Shown piece after piece: positions 51,172 through 59,157 of a stretch of 64,000 nt of DNA. The notes beneath the pieces were generated by a model, which worked only from the letters and a program-made list of their open reading frames with translations, made no database searches and was not told the DNA's origin. Within the stretch, counting starts at the first letter, position 1; every line of letters begins with the position of its first letter. Source of the DNA: Candidatus Villigracilis adiacens (GTDB lineage: Bacteria > Chloroflexota > Anaerolineae > Anaerolineales > Villigracilaceae). The stretch lies in the NCBI GenBank assembly GCA_016703605.1, contig JADJBU010000022.1, positions 496,001-560,000 of the forward strand. Reading direction: 5' to 3'. A program made the translations under genes and the position numbers.

Positions 51172-52320
51172 TCAGTTATCCTGTTGAAATAAAAGCGAAT
51201 AATCATCCAAAAGCAAATATGCCGACGCTCCAAGGATGCAGGCGCGATAGTCCAGGGTACCCAATTCCAATTTTGTATTCTCCGAAAGGCGTCCCAACGC
51301 CGCGTTCCGCATGGATGCGTTGACCGCTGCCAGCCACTTTGCGCCGAAACGGGTCATGTCGCCAGTGAGAACGATCTTTTGAATATTGAGCGTGCCGATC
51401 AGGTTGGCAAGCGATATCCCGAGATAATGCGCCGCAGTTTCAATAATCTGCAAGGCATGTTTATCGCCGGACGAAAAAGCTGCCTGCGCCTGGTCGAAGG
51501 AACTGTATTTCAATCGTTTGAGTACTGCCCGCAGGCTGGAAACAGTTTCAAGACAGCCGCGTTTTCCACAGCGGCATAATTCGCCGTTTTCCTGCACGAC
51601 CACATGCCCGATCTCTCCCGCCCCGCCGCCATCCCCCTGGAACAGACGACCGTTCAATAGAATTCCTGAACCAATCCCATGCTTGGCGTTGATCACGATC
51701 AAATTTTCATCCCTGGCATGTAAACCGCCATAGACGAATTCGCCGATGGCAGTCGCCTGACTGTCGTTCAAGACCGAAACCGGAATCTTATATTTTTTCT
51801 CCAACAAATGACCCAGCGGCAGGTCCTGCCACACAAGGTTGACCGCCGTAACAATGATGCCGTCGCGGGTGTTGACCAAACCGGGCGTGCCGACACCAAT
51901 CCCAACGATCGGTTTGGTCTTCTTCCCCAGCAATTGGTCGACGATCTGATAAACAAGGCCAAGAGCGTTTTCGCCATTGTCATCCTTAACTGGAACTTCG
52001 ACCATTTCCTTGATTTCCCCCCGCAAATTAACAATGGCTCCGATGAATTTATCCTGCGCGAGATTCAAGCCGATTAGATAACGCGAGTCCGCAACGATAC
52101 TGAGCAAAATCGGAGATTTACCGCCAATGGATTCACCTCTGCCGACTTCCTCGACCAGGGCTTCTGCGAGTAACCCGCTGACCACATCAGATACCGTCGT
52201 GCGGGTCAGGTTGGTTACACGCGCCACTTCAGCCCGGCTAATGGACTCGTTCGCGAAGATGGTCCGTAGAACAAGATCGCGGTTGTGTTGCTTGGTTTGC
52301 TGGTGCGTAGCTTTTTTCAT
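51172..52320 (-). CDS. ROK-family transcriptional regulator (NagC/XylR type)
   Basis: 382 residues. An N-terminal winged helix (about 5-75) contains SRAEVARVTNLTRTTVSDVVSGLL. A ROK domain follows with IGIGTPGLVNTRDG-like (VGIGVGTPGLVN), VSVLNDSQATAIGEFVYGG, and the zinc motif CRCGKRGCLETVSS (Cys-x-Cys-x4-Cys). The GEIGHVVVQENG loop is seen. It probably represses this operon and responds to a phosphosugar. It is the first gene, transcribed from the 52497-52524 promoter. Confidence 0.92.
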   Translation of the reverse strand: MKKATHQQTKQHNRDLVLRTIFANESISRAEVARVTNLTRTTVSDVVSGLLAEALVEEVGRGESIGGKSPILLSIVADSRYLIGLNLAQDKFIGAIVNLRGEIKEMVEVPVKDDNGENALGLVYQIVDQLLGKKTKPIVGIGVGTPGLVNTRDGIIVTAVNLVWQDLPLGHLLEKKYKIPVSVLNDSQATAIGEFVYGGLHARDENLIVINAKHGIGSGILLNGRLFQGDGGGAGEIGHVVVQENGELCRCGKRGCLETVSSLRAVLKRLKYSSFDQAQAAFSSGDKHALQIIETAAHYLGISLANLIGTLNIQKIVLTGDMTRFGAKWLAAVNASMRNAALGRLSENTKLELGTLDYRACILGASAYLLLDDYSLLFQQDN

Positions 52321-52362
52321 CGCTTCTACAAATTGCCTACACTCAAAGATTTAGATGAATAA

Positions 52363-52454
52363 CTGATGTCATGCAGTGCGTCGCGCCATATGGGTGGAAG
52401 TGTCCTATAAATTGGGCGAATCTACTCGTGAGACGAGGAACTGCGTAACATCAG
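52363..52454. repeat. terminal-inverted-repeat element upstream of the ROK regulator
   Basis: CTGATGTCATGCAGT (52363-52377) and the complement of its end (GAACTGCGTAACATCAG, to 52454) are inverted copies with 2 mismatches in 15. The GAACTGCGTAA end also appears in the 17701-17965 element, so the two may be related. Confidence 0.55.
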
Positions 52455-52467
52455 ACAAAAAATAAAA

Positions 52468-52494
52468 CTTTGTAAATTCACTGTACTAACAAAG
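52468..52494. promoter_or_regulatory. candidate operator for the ROK regulator
   Basis: CTTTGT (52468-52473) and ACAAAG (52489-52494) are inverted arms 15 bp apart, just downstream of the minus-strand -10. The position suits autorepression, but the arms are short. Confidence 0.3.
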
Positions 52495-52496
52495 CC

Positions 52497-52524
52497 ATTG
52501 TACGGATTCCCAACCAAAAGTCAA
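52497..52524 (-). promoter_or_regulatory. promoter of the ROK/amino-sugar operon
   Basis: On the minus strand TTGACT (52524-52519) and TACAAT (52502-52497) are 16 bp apart, about 180 bp before the regulator start. A repeat element fills much of that leader. Confidence 0.65.
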
Positions 52525-52536
52525 GACCTCAATTGC

Positions 52537-52565
52537 TTGACAAATTTTAGGGGAAAATATAAAAT
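52537..52565 (+). promoter_or_regulatory. promoter of the membrane-protein/DtxR genes
   Basis: TTGACA (52537-52542) and TAAAAT (52560-52565) are 17 bp apart, 41 bp before the start at 52607. The motif TAAGACTAAATTTTA follows (about 52574-52588). Confidence 0.75.
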
Positions 52566-52606
52566 GATTTAGGTAAGACTAAATTTTACAGGTTAGGCGC
52601 CAAACA

Positions 52607-53296
52607 ATGGAACTCATCCCCTTCAACCTTCTTGGAATATTGGCATTCGTCGGCGCAATGGTTTACGCGGTCGGCGATGCGCTACTGCTGGCATCGAAAG
52701 CGTCGCTGGGCAATTACCCAAAACTCAAGCCGTTTGCGAAACTGCTCTCGGACACGGAAAAGATGGTTGTCCTTTCCCCCATTCGTTTGATGTGGGGCGC
52801 GTTGATCGGCGTCTTTGCCACGCCGTTTGTGTTGCTTGGGTTCTGGCATGTGTACCAGGGCTTGAGCGGAGTCAATGCCTGGGCGGCGCTGGCAACTGTC
52901 GGCTTGTTTGGAACCGCTTCCGTCATCGGGGCGTTCGTGCATGGATCATTCTATTACATGGGCGAGTACGTCCGCGCGCTGAATGAAGTCAGGGAGGATT
53001 CGCAGGATGTCATTGCAAGGATGATCGAGCGGCATAAAAAGGTTTTGATCGTCACGTATGCGCCGCTGTTGGTTTTCAACATCATCGCCTCTGTTTTGTT
53101 TTCGGTTCTGACTGCCTCCGGCAAGACCGCCTTCCCCGTCTGGATGGCTGGCGTCACGCCGCTCACGATGACCATCGTTTGGATGATCGGCAAACGCATC
53201 CTGCCGCAATTCGTCCGCGATTGGACGGAGGGCGCGGGATTCAACATCGCGTACATGGCGTTCTTTGCCTGCACGACGATCACGCTTTGGAAATAA
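52607..53296 (+). CDS. polytopic membrane protein of unknown function (DUF6796-like)
   Basis: 229 residues with six or seven hydrophobic segments (about 8-30, 62-85, 95-118, 150-172, 182-200, 210-228). The N-terminus begins MELIPFNLLGILAFVG and a charged loop ALNEVREDSQDVIARMIERH lies mid-protein. No active-site motif is seen. It ends 2 bp before a DtxR-type regulator, so the two are probably cotranscribed; a link to metal or iron homeostasis is inference. Confidence 0.65.
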   Translation: MELIPFNLLGILAFVGAMVYAVGDALLLASKASLGNYPKLKPFAKLLSDTEKMVVLSPIRLMWGALIGVFATPFVLLGFWHVYQGLSGVNAWAALATVGLFGTASVIGAFVHGSFYYMGEYVRALNEVREDSQDVIARMIERHKKVLIVTYAPLLVFNIIASVLFSVLTASGKTAFPVWMAGVTPLTMTIVWMIGKRILPQFVRDWTEGAGFNIAYMAFFACTTITLWK

Positions 53297-53298
53297 AA

Positions 53299-53961
53299 AT
53301 GAAACCTTCCACTTCGATCCAGGATTATCTCAAACGCATCTACGAACTGACCGAAAACGGGCAGCCTGCCAGCACAAACGACCTGGCGCGCGAGTTGAAC
53401 GTCAAGCCCGCTTCGGTGACGGGCATGATCCAAAAACTTGCCGCCGAAAAACCAGCGCTGGTGGAATATCAAAAACATCAGGGCGTCACGCTCACCGCCG
53501 CAGGCAAACGCGCCGCGTTGGAGGTCATCCGTCATCATCGGTTGATCGAAACCTGGCTGGTGCAAACGCTTGGGTATTCGTGGGATGAAGTCCATGAGGA
53601 AGCCGAACGGCTGGAGCACGTCATCTCGGAGGATTTCGAGCGACGCATCGCCGCTGCCCTGGGACATCCGCTTCGCGACCCGCACGGAGAGTTGATTCCC
53701 ACCGCCGATCTTAAGATGCCGCTGGATGAGTCGACTCCGCTATCCGCTTTGCGAAAGAATCAATCCGGCAAAATTTTGTGCATCAAATCCGCAGACGCGG
53801 ACCTGCTCCGCCACCTCAACGAACTGGGTCTCACGCCGAACACATCCATCGAAGTCGTTGACTATTCCCCCTTCGACCACAACCTGACGGTGACGGCTGG
53901 AAAGAGAACTTCCGTGCTTGGGCTGAATATTACAGGCAGGATTTTCGTGGAGAAAAAATAA
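53299..53961 (+). CDS. DtxR/MntR-family iron- or manganese-dependent regulator
   Basis: 220 residues from the ATG at 53299; the longer frame from 53179 overlaps the previous gene. The winged helix (about 5-65) has SIQDYLKRIYELTE and NVKPASVTGMIQKLA, a metal-binding and dimerisation domain follows (HHRLIETWLVQTLG, HEEAERLEHVISEDFE), and an SH3/FeoA-like domain closes it (about 145-220). In this family metal-loaded protein represses uptake genes, here probably the following feo cluster. Confidence 0.92.
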   Translation: MKPSTSIQDYLKRIYELTENGQPASTNDLARELNVKPASVTGMIQKLAAEKPALVEYQKHQGVTLTAAGKRAALEVIRHHRLIETWLVQTLGYSWDEVHEEAERLEHVISEDFERRIAAALGHPLRDPHGELIPTADLKMPLDESTPLSALRKNQSGKILCIKSADADLLRHLNELGLTPNTSIEVVDYSPFDHNLTVTAGKRTSVLGLNITGRIFVEKK

Positions 53962-54090
53962 TCCGAAGCAATCTCAAATAAGACCGTTTCGAAGGCGTCG
54001 CTGTGGAGCGGCACAAACGACCGCCACTCCTTCAAAAAAGTCTTCGGGACGTTTTATCAATGCAATAAATTTTAGACAAGGAGAACGATA

Positions 54091-55119
54091 ATGCCCGATC
54101 CTACAATTACACTCATCATTACATTCATTGTCATCGCGGCGGGCTGGGTTGTCTTTCGACCCGAACGCGGCTGGTTCTGGCAATGGCAGCGCGGACAAAA
54201 ACTGTCCGCCAAGGTTTTGCAGGAGGATGCGCTCAAACACATCCACCAATGCGAGACCCACGGCGACAAGCCTTCGATCAACAGCATTGCCGGGGCGCTC
54301 AAGGTCAGCCCCGATGAAGTGACGAAGGTCATCAACAATCTTGAAGCGCACGACCTTTTACACTTCGAAGGCGGAGACATTCGCCTCACCCCCGCCGGGC
54401 GCGAGTATGCCTTGCGGATGATCCGCGCGCACCGTTTGTATGAACGCTATCTTGCGGATGAAACCGGATACGAAGAAACCGAATGGCACGACCGCGCGGA
54501 ACGCTTCGAACATACGCTGACAACTGAATCAACCAACCAACTTGCAGCCCGCCTCGGCAACCCGACCTACGACCCGCACGGCGACCCGATTCCCACCGCC
54601 AGCGGACAGGTGATCGAACCCCAACGAATTCTGCTCACGAATTTGAATCTGGATAAACCCGCCCGCATCATCCATCTTGAGGACGAGCCGGAAACCGTCT
54701 ATGCCCAGATCGTGGCAGAGGGACTGCACATCGGGCAGGTGGTGCGGCTGGTCGAGTCGTCTCCGCAGCGGGTGAAGTTTTGGGCGGATGGCGATGAACA
54801 CATCGTCGCGCCGATCGTGGCGGCGAATATCACAGTGGCGGAAATGTCCGAAGCGCCGCAGCAGGCTCAGGTCAGGGGAGAGGCGTTGTCCACGTTGCAA
54901 CCGGGCGAGTCGGGCAGAGTCGTCCAGTTGTCGTATCGCATCCGCGGGGCGGAACGTCGCCGCCTGATGGACCTGGGCGTTTTGCCCGGCACTGTTGTGT
55001 CGAATGAAATGAGCAGCGCGGCGGGCGACCCGTCGGCGTATCGCATCCGCGACGCGATGATCGCTTTGCGAAAGTCGCAGGCAGATTTGATCCTGATCGA
55101 GAAAGAGACAGCACAATGA
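54091..55119 (+). CDS. membrane-anchored DtxR-like-FeoA-FeoA fusion protein
   Basis: 342 residues. An N-terminal helix (about 5-24, TLIITFIVIAAGWVVF) is followed by a DtxR-like winged helix (about 45-110, INSIAGALKVSPDEVTKVI) and dimerisation helix region (HRLYERYLADETGYEETEW). Two SH3-like FeoA domains follow. The first (about 185-255) has LNLDKPARIIHLEDEPE. The second (about 265-340) is a close FeoA match: LQPGESGRVVQLSYR, RRRLMDLGVLPGTVV and SAYRIRDAMIALRKSQADL. FeoA domains bind FeoB. It overlaps feoB by four bases (ATGA at 55116-55119), so the fusion is probably the FeoA component of this Fe2+ system. Confidence 0.88.
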   Translation: MPDPTITLIITFIVIAAGWVVFRPERGWFWQWQRGQKLSAKVLQEDALKHIHQCETHGDKPSINSIAGALKVSPDEVTKVINNLEAHDLLHFEGGDIRLTPAGREYALRMIRAHRLYERYLADETGYEETEWHDRAERFEHTLTTESTNQLAARLGNPTYDPHGDPIPTASGQVIEPQRILLTNLNLDKPARIIHLEDEPETVYAQIVAEGLHIGQVVRLVESSPQRVKFWADGDEHIVAPIVAANITVAEMSEAPQQAQVRGEALSTLQPGESGRVVQLSYRIRGAERRRLMDLGVLPGTVVSNEMSSAAGDPSAYRIRDAMIALRKSQADLILIEKETAQ

Positions 55120-55952
55120 CAACAGAAACTCAACAAACAACATCCGCCGCGTGCGAGACCTGCCCCGTGCATAACGCCGCCGCGCTCAAAAAACTCGGCG
55201 TGGATATGACCGACTTCGATTTTGTCGTGGCGCTGGCGGGCAACCCCAACACGGGCAAAAGCACCGTGTTCAACGCGTTGACGGGCTTGCGTCAGCATGT
55301 GGGCAACTGGCCCGGCAAAACTGTTTCGCGCGCCGAGGGCGGGTTTTCGTACGGCGATCAAAAATATAAACTCGTTGACCTGCCCGGCACGTATTCGCTA
55401 TTGGCGACGAGTCTCGATGAGGAAGTGGCGCGTGATTTTATTTTGTTCGGTCAGCCCGATGTGACGATCGTGGTCGTGGATGCCACGCGGCTCGAACGAA
55501 ATTTGAATCTTGTCTTGCAGGTTTCGGAGATCACGAACCGCGTGGTGGTCGCTTTGAATTTGATGGACGAAGCCAGGCGCCACAAACTGCAAGTTGACGA
55601 AAGGCGGCTCGCGCGTGACCTGGGCATTCCCGTCGTCCCGATGTCTGCGCGGCAGGGGGAGGGAATCCCCGAACTCTTGCAGGCGGTCAGCGAAGTGGCG
55701 AAGGGCGAAGTGGTCGGCAAGCCGTATCGTGTGAAGTATGTTTCGCCCGAACTCAAGCGGGCGGTCGAGCAGTTGACATCACAGATCGAGTCGGCGTTCC
55801 CTGACCTGCCGAATGCGCGCTGGGTGGCGCTGCGCCTGCTCGATGGCGATGAAAGAATCGCGGAAGCCCTGCGCAAGGGCGAACTCGGCGATTTGACTCA
55901 CGGCAGCATCGAGGCGCGTTCCGCGCAGTTGCAGGTGATCGGGAATCAATAG
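55116..55952 (+). CDS. feoB: FeoB GTPase half (G domain and helical spacer)
   Basis: 278 residues covering the soluble part of FeoB. G1 is AGNPNTGKST (residues 41-50), G2 and G3 are in VGNWPGKTVSRAEG and VDLPGTYSLLA, G4 is NLMDEARR, and the spacer domain follows (about 180-270). The frame stops at an amber codon (55950-55952). The same reading frame then continues through a 50-bp palindromic repeat into the membrane half, with no other stop between. Normal FeoB is one polypeptide. Readthrough would restore it; otherwise two subunits must assemble. Confidence 0.92.
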   Translation: MTTETQQTTSAACETCPVHNAAALKKLGVDMTDFDFVVALAGNPNTGKSTVFNALTGLRQHVGNWPGKTVSRAEGGFSYGDQKYKLVDLPGTYSLLATSLDEEVARDFILFGQPDVTIVVVDATRLERNLNLVLQVSEITNRVVVALNLMDEARRHKLQVDERRLARDLGIPVVPMSARQGEGIPELLQAVSEVAKGEVVGKPYRVKYVSPELKRAVEQLTSQIESAFPDLPNARWVALRLLDGDERIAEALRKGELGDLTHGSIEARSAQLQVIGNQ

Positions 55953-56005
55953 CGTAATTGGCGTTCTCTAACGCCAATGGGCGCGTTAGAGAACGCGCCC
56001 TACGC
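55953..56005. repeat. palindromic repeat between the two feoB halves
   Basis: The segment holds GGCGTTCTCTAACGCC (55960-55975) and GGGCGCGTTAGAGAACGCGCCC in parts (55979-56000), framed by GCGTA and TACGC. Its halves can fold on themselves or pair with each other. It sits between a stop codon and the start of the membrane half and keeps the reading frame. Confidence 0.8.
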
Positions 56006-56024
56006 TTCAACACGGAGTTTACAA

Positions 56025-57464
56025 ATGACAACCTACCCTTTAAACAATCACGAAGATATTCTCAATAACGCCCAATCGCTGCGCTGGGAGATCGGCGCGG
56101 ACTTTCACGAGAAGTTGATGGAATCCATTTACACCGACGCGTCGCAGATCGCAGACCGCGCCGTGATTCGTCCCGACAAAAAGCCGCGCTTCGACCTGGA
56201 CCGCACCATTGACAGGCTGGTCACCAGCCGCGTGTGGGGTTTTCCTTTGATGATCCTGCTGCTGACCATTGTCTTCTGGCTGACCATCGCGGGGGCGAAT
56301 GTCCCTTCGGGGATGCTGGCGACCCTGCTGTTGGATACCGTCCACCCGTTCCTCAAAGGCGTTTTCGCCGATCTCGGCATTCCGTGGTGGATAGACGGTT
56401 TCCTGCTCGACGGCGTTTACCTTGCCACCGCCTGGGTCATCAGCGTCATGCTCCCGCCAATGGCGATCTTCTTCCCGCTCTTCACCCTGCTGGAAGATTT
56501 CGGTTATCTGCCGCGTGTGGCGTTCAATCTCGATAACATGTTCCGCAAGGCGGGCGCGCACGGCAAACAGTCCCTGAGCATGACGATGGGATTCGGCTGC
56601 AACGCGGCGGGCGTGGTGGCGACGCGCATCATTGACAGTCCGCGTGAACGGCTGATCGCCATCCTCACCAACAACTTCGCGCTCTGCAACGGACGCTGGC
56701 CCACGCAGATATTGATCGCCTCTCTCTTCGTCGGCGGATTGGTCCCCGCGCACCTGGGCGGACTCGTCTCCGCGCTGGCGGTCGTCGGCGTGGCGGTGCT
56801 GGGCGTGATGCTGACCTTTGCTTCCTCCTGGGCGCTCTCGCGCACAGTGTTGAAGGGCGAAGTCTCTACTTTTAGTTTGGAACTGCCCCCCTACCGTCCG
56901 CCGCGCATCTGGCAAACGGTTTACACATCCGTCATTGACCGCACACTGATCGTGCTTTGGCGCGCGGTGACCTTTGCCCTGCCCGCAGGCGCGGCCATCT
57001 GGCTGGCTTCCAATATCGTCATCGGCGGAGACAGCATCGCGGGACATTTGATCAATTTCATGAATCCGTTCGGCTTGATCCTCGGTCTCAACGGCGTCAT
57101 CCTTTTGGCGTACGTCGTCGCCATCCCTGCCAATGAGATCGTCATCCCCACCATCCTGATGCTGACCGTGCTCGTCACCGGCACGGCGGGAGTCGGCTCC
57201 GGCGCGGGAGTGATGTTCGAACTCGACTCTGACGCTCAGACCCTGTCGCTCCTGCAAACCGGCGGCTGGACATTGCTGACCGCGGTCAACCTGATGCTGT
57301 TCAGCCTGATCCACAATCCGTGCAGCACCACCATCTACACGATCTACAAGGAAACCGGCAGTAAAAAATGGACATGGATCGCGGCGGTCACGCCTGTGCT
57401 GATGGGCTTTGCCGTCACCTTCGTGGTGGCGCAGGTGTGGCGGTTCGTGGAGAGTTTGTTGTAA
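56025..57464 (+). CDS. feoB: FeoB membrane permease half
   Basis: 479 residues from the ATG at 56025 with ACGGAG upstream; an in-frame start at 55977 lies in the repeat. About nine transmembrane segments with two nucleoside-recognition 'gate' motifs. FeoB hallmarks are LEDFGYLPRVAFNLD, MGFGCNAAGVVATRIID, CNGRWPTQILIASLF, and LIHNPCSTTIYTIYKETGS near the end. It forms the Fe2+ channel moved by the GTPase half. It continues the frame of the upstream half after one amber codon. Confidence 0.93.
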   Translation: MTTYPLNNHEDILNNAQSLRWEIGADFHEKLMESIYTDASQIADRAVIRPDKKPRFDLDRTIDRLVTSRVWGFPLMILLLTIVFWLTIAGANVPSGMLATLLLDTVHPFLKGVFADLGIPWWIDGFLLDGVYLATAWVISVMLPPMAIFFPLFTLLEDFGYLPRVAFNLDNMFRKAGAHGKQSLSMTMGFGCNAAGVVATRIIDSPRERLIAILTNNFALCNGRWPTQILIASLFVGGLVPAHLGGLVSALAVVGVAVLGVMLTFASSWALSRTVLKGEVSTFSLELPPYRPPRIWQTVYTSVIDRTLIVLWRAVTFALPAGAAIWLASNIVIGGDSIAGHLINFMNPFGLILGLNGVILLAYVVAIPANEIVIPTILMLTVLVTGTAGVGSGAGVMFELDSDAQTLSLLQTGGWTLLTAVNLMLFSLIHNPCSTTIYTIYKETGSKKWTWIAAVTPVLMGFAVTFVVAQVWRFVESLL

Positions 57465-57537
57465 CCTCATCCCCACTTTGGCGGATTGCCCAGCCCCTGG
57501 AATGCCTTTAGAGTTCCCATAAAGGAGAACTCACAAC

Positions 57538-58230
57538 ATGAAAAACATTCTTTGGGCTGGGATATTAACCCTGGCAATCAGCACGTCCCTGATCGGCTGC
57601 GGACCTGCAACAGTAAATTCCAGCGCCTTTGCAGGCACATGGACGACCAATCTCGGCGCGGTCAACATCGTCCAAAAAGGGGATGAACTCACCGCGACCA
57701 TCGAAGGGTACGGCGGCAACTGGAATGAAGTCTTTACTGGGACCGTCAACGGGGATAACGAAGCGGTTTTTGACACTGAAGTTTTGGGAGAGTTTACCCT
57801 CGTCTTGTCCCTCAGCATGACCGGCGACACCTTCGAATCCACATCCACAGAATTATCCTTCTGCGGCATCCGCGGCGCAGACATGGAACTTCCCTCCGGC
57901 TGCGGCTTCAGCGGCAAATGGATCGTCCCCTCCAAATCCGTTTTCCTGCCGGGCAGTTATATGATTCTGACCCAGGTCGGGGAAAACGTGACCGGAACCA
58001 TTTACGACGGTAACGACAAAACCTACGAAACCTTCACCGGCGTCATGGAATGGGGCAAAGGCTGGCGCGCCAACGGCGAATACAGCGAACGCGGCGAAAT
58101 CTCGCTTTGGATGAACGCCTCGGAAACCGGCTTTCAATTCATGACCGACAAGGGCAACATTCAAGAACTTTGCGCAGTTCGGGAAGGCGCTGAAAGCGCA
58201 TACCTGGGCAGTTTCTACTGCGAACCATGA
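57538..58230 (+). CDS. lipoprotein of unknown function
   Basis: 230 residues. A signal peptide ends in the lipobox LIGC (Cys21). Two beta-rich halves have similar openings, FAGTWTTNLGAVNIV and FSGKWIVPSKSVFLPG, and each has a TATIEG/TGTIYDG strand, suggesting an internal duplication like lipocalin-type or META-like exported domains. No catalytic motif is seen. AAGGAG precedes the start. No known family is recognised; it is membrane-anchored outside. Confidence 0.65.
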   Translation: MKNILWAGILTLAISTSLIGCGPATVNSSAFAGTWTTNLGAVNIVQKGDELTATIEGYGGNWNEVFTGTVNGDNEAVFDTEVLGEFTLVLSLSMTGDTFESTSTELSFCGIRGADMELPSGCGFSGKWIVPSKSVFLPGSYMILTQVGENVTGTIYDGNDKTYETFTGVMEWGKGWRANGEYSERGEISLWMNASETGFQFMTDKGNIQELCAVREGAESAYLGSFYCEP

Positions 58231-58261
58231 GAAAAGGTATAATCGCCTCTGTGAGGCAAAA

Positions 58262-58516
58262 ATGAACATAGTCACTGTAAACGAAGCGAAACGCGACCTT
58301 GACGCGCTGATCAGCAGGGTTTTTTCAGACGCAGAGCCTGCGATTATCACTACAGATTCAGGGGAGCAGCTCGTCCTGCTTTCGATGGATGAATTCAACG
58401 CATGGCGGGAAACAGCCTACCTGTTGTCCAATCCCGCGAACGCCGTCCACCTTCGCAAATCCATCGCGGAAGCGGAGGCTGGGGACGTCGCCGAACATGA
58501 ACTGACCGAATTATGA
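58262..58516 (+). CDS. yefM: Phd/YefM-family antitoxin
   Basis: 84 residues. MNIVTVNEAKRDLDALISRV and QLVLLSMDEFNAWRETAYLL are typical of YefM. The N-terminus binds DNA and the C-terminus wraps the YoeB toxin. It overlaps the toxin frame by four bases (ATGA). Expected to autoregulate the pair. Confidence 0.9.
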   Translation: MNIVTVNEAKRDLDALISRVFSDAEPAIITTDSGEQLVLLSMDEFNAWRETAYLLSNPANAVHLRKSIAEAEAGDVAEHELTEL

Positions 58517-58773
58517 GAATCGTCTTTACTGAATCTGCGTGGAGCGATTATCAATGGTTTCAGGAAAGAGACCGCCAGTTATTGAAGCGGATCAACCAAC
58601 TCATCAAGGAGACTGCGCGAACGCCATTCGAGGGTATCTGAAAACCCGAAGCGCTAAAAGCCGACCTCTCCGGCTACTGGTCGCGTCGCATTGACGATGA
58701 GCATCGCCTCGTCTATACCGTCACAAAAACCGATATCATCATCGTCGCCTGTCGGTATCACTATTCAAAATAG
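58513..58773 (+). pseudogene. yoeB: YoeB-like toxin interrupted by one in-frame TGA
   Basis: The frame starts at ATG 58513 and ends at TAG 58771-58773, giving 86 codons, the length of YoeB. It reads TPFEGI, then TGA (58639-58641), then KPEALKADLSGYWSRRID, EHRLVYTV and CRYHY at the C-terminus. The normal family has GIGKPE, so the stop replaces a Gly codon (GGA to TGA needs one base). All other parts, including the catalytic Arg and His region, are intact. It is either a recent nonsense mutation or a sequencing error; a recoded TGA is unlikely. Confidence 0.88.
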
Positions 58774-58789
58774 AACTTCACCGCTCCAT

Positions 58790-58823
58790 AAAACCCTGTC
58801 AAATATCACATTGACAGGGTTTT
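58790..58823 (+). terminator. terminator of the yefM-yoeB pair
   Basis: Perfect 13-bp arms AAAACCCTGTCAA (58790-58802) and TTGACAGGGTTTT (58811-58823), then CTTTCC. Its right arm contains the -35 of the next promoter. Confidence 0.8.
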
Positions 58824-58839
58824 CTTTCCGCAGTAATAT
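58811..58839 (+). promoter_or_regulatory. promoter of the zinc-efflux operon
   Basis: TTGACA (58811-58816) and TAATAT (58834-58839), 17 bp apart, 27 bp before the regulator start. The -10 lies inside the operator at 58835-58860. Confidence 0.8.
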
Positions 58840-58860
58840 ATGAATATCTGTTCATATATT
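58835..58860. promoter_or_regulatory. ArsR/SmtB-type operator
   Basis: A perfect 10-bp inverted repeat, AATATATGAA-N6-TTCATATATT, ends 5 bp before the regulator start. The ATATGAA-N6-TTCATAT core matches sites bound by SmtB/CzrA repressors. Confidence 0.8.
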
Positions 58861-58865
58861 CAACC

Positions 58866-59156
58866 ATGAAACTGACCGAACTCAAAGCCATCAAACTCGC
58901 CGAACTCTTCAGCGCCCTCAGCGACGCCAGCCGCATCCGCCTCATTTCCCTGCTCATGGACGGCGAAAAAAGCGTGAGCGTCCTCGCCCAGGGACTCGGC
59001 ATGACCGACTCGGCCGTCTCGCACCAACTGCGCGGATTGCGCCACATGCGCCTCGTCCGCGCGCGCAAATCGGGCAGGCAGGTCTTCTACTCTCTCGACG
59101 ACGATCACGTCTCGCGCCTGTTCACGCTCGGGCTCGACCACGTCCAACACGGGTAA
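58866..59156 (+). CDS. ArsR/SmtB-family zinc-sensing repressor
   Basis: 96 residues. The winged helix has SVLAQGLGMTDSAVSHQLRGL. The C-terminal helix reads DDHVSRLFTLGLDHVQH: Asp-x-His-x10-His-x2-His, exactly the alpha-5 zinc site of CzrA/SmtB sensors. Zinc binding should release it from the operator just upstream and allow expression of the exporters. It ends 1 bp before the exporter gene. Confidence 0.95.
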   Translation: MKLTELKAIKLAELFSALSDASRIRLISLLMDGEKSVSVLAQGLGMTDSAVSHQLRGLRHMRLVRARKSGRQVFYSLDDDHVSRLFTLGLDHVQHG

Positions 59157-59157
59157 C

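Noticed and set aside
56040..57476. 478-residue open frame opposite the FeoB membrane half
   Set aside because: Very Arg/Gln/Asp/His-rich antisense reading of transmembrane codons.
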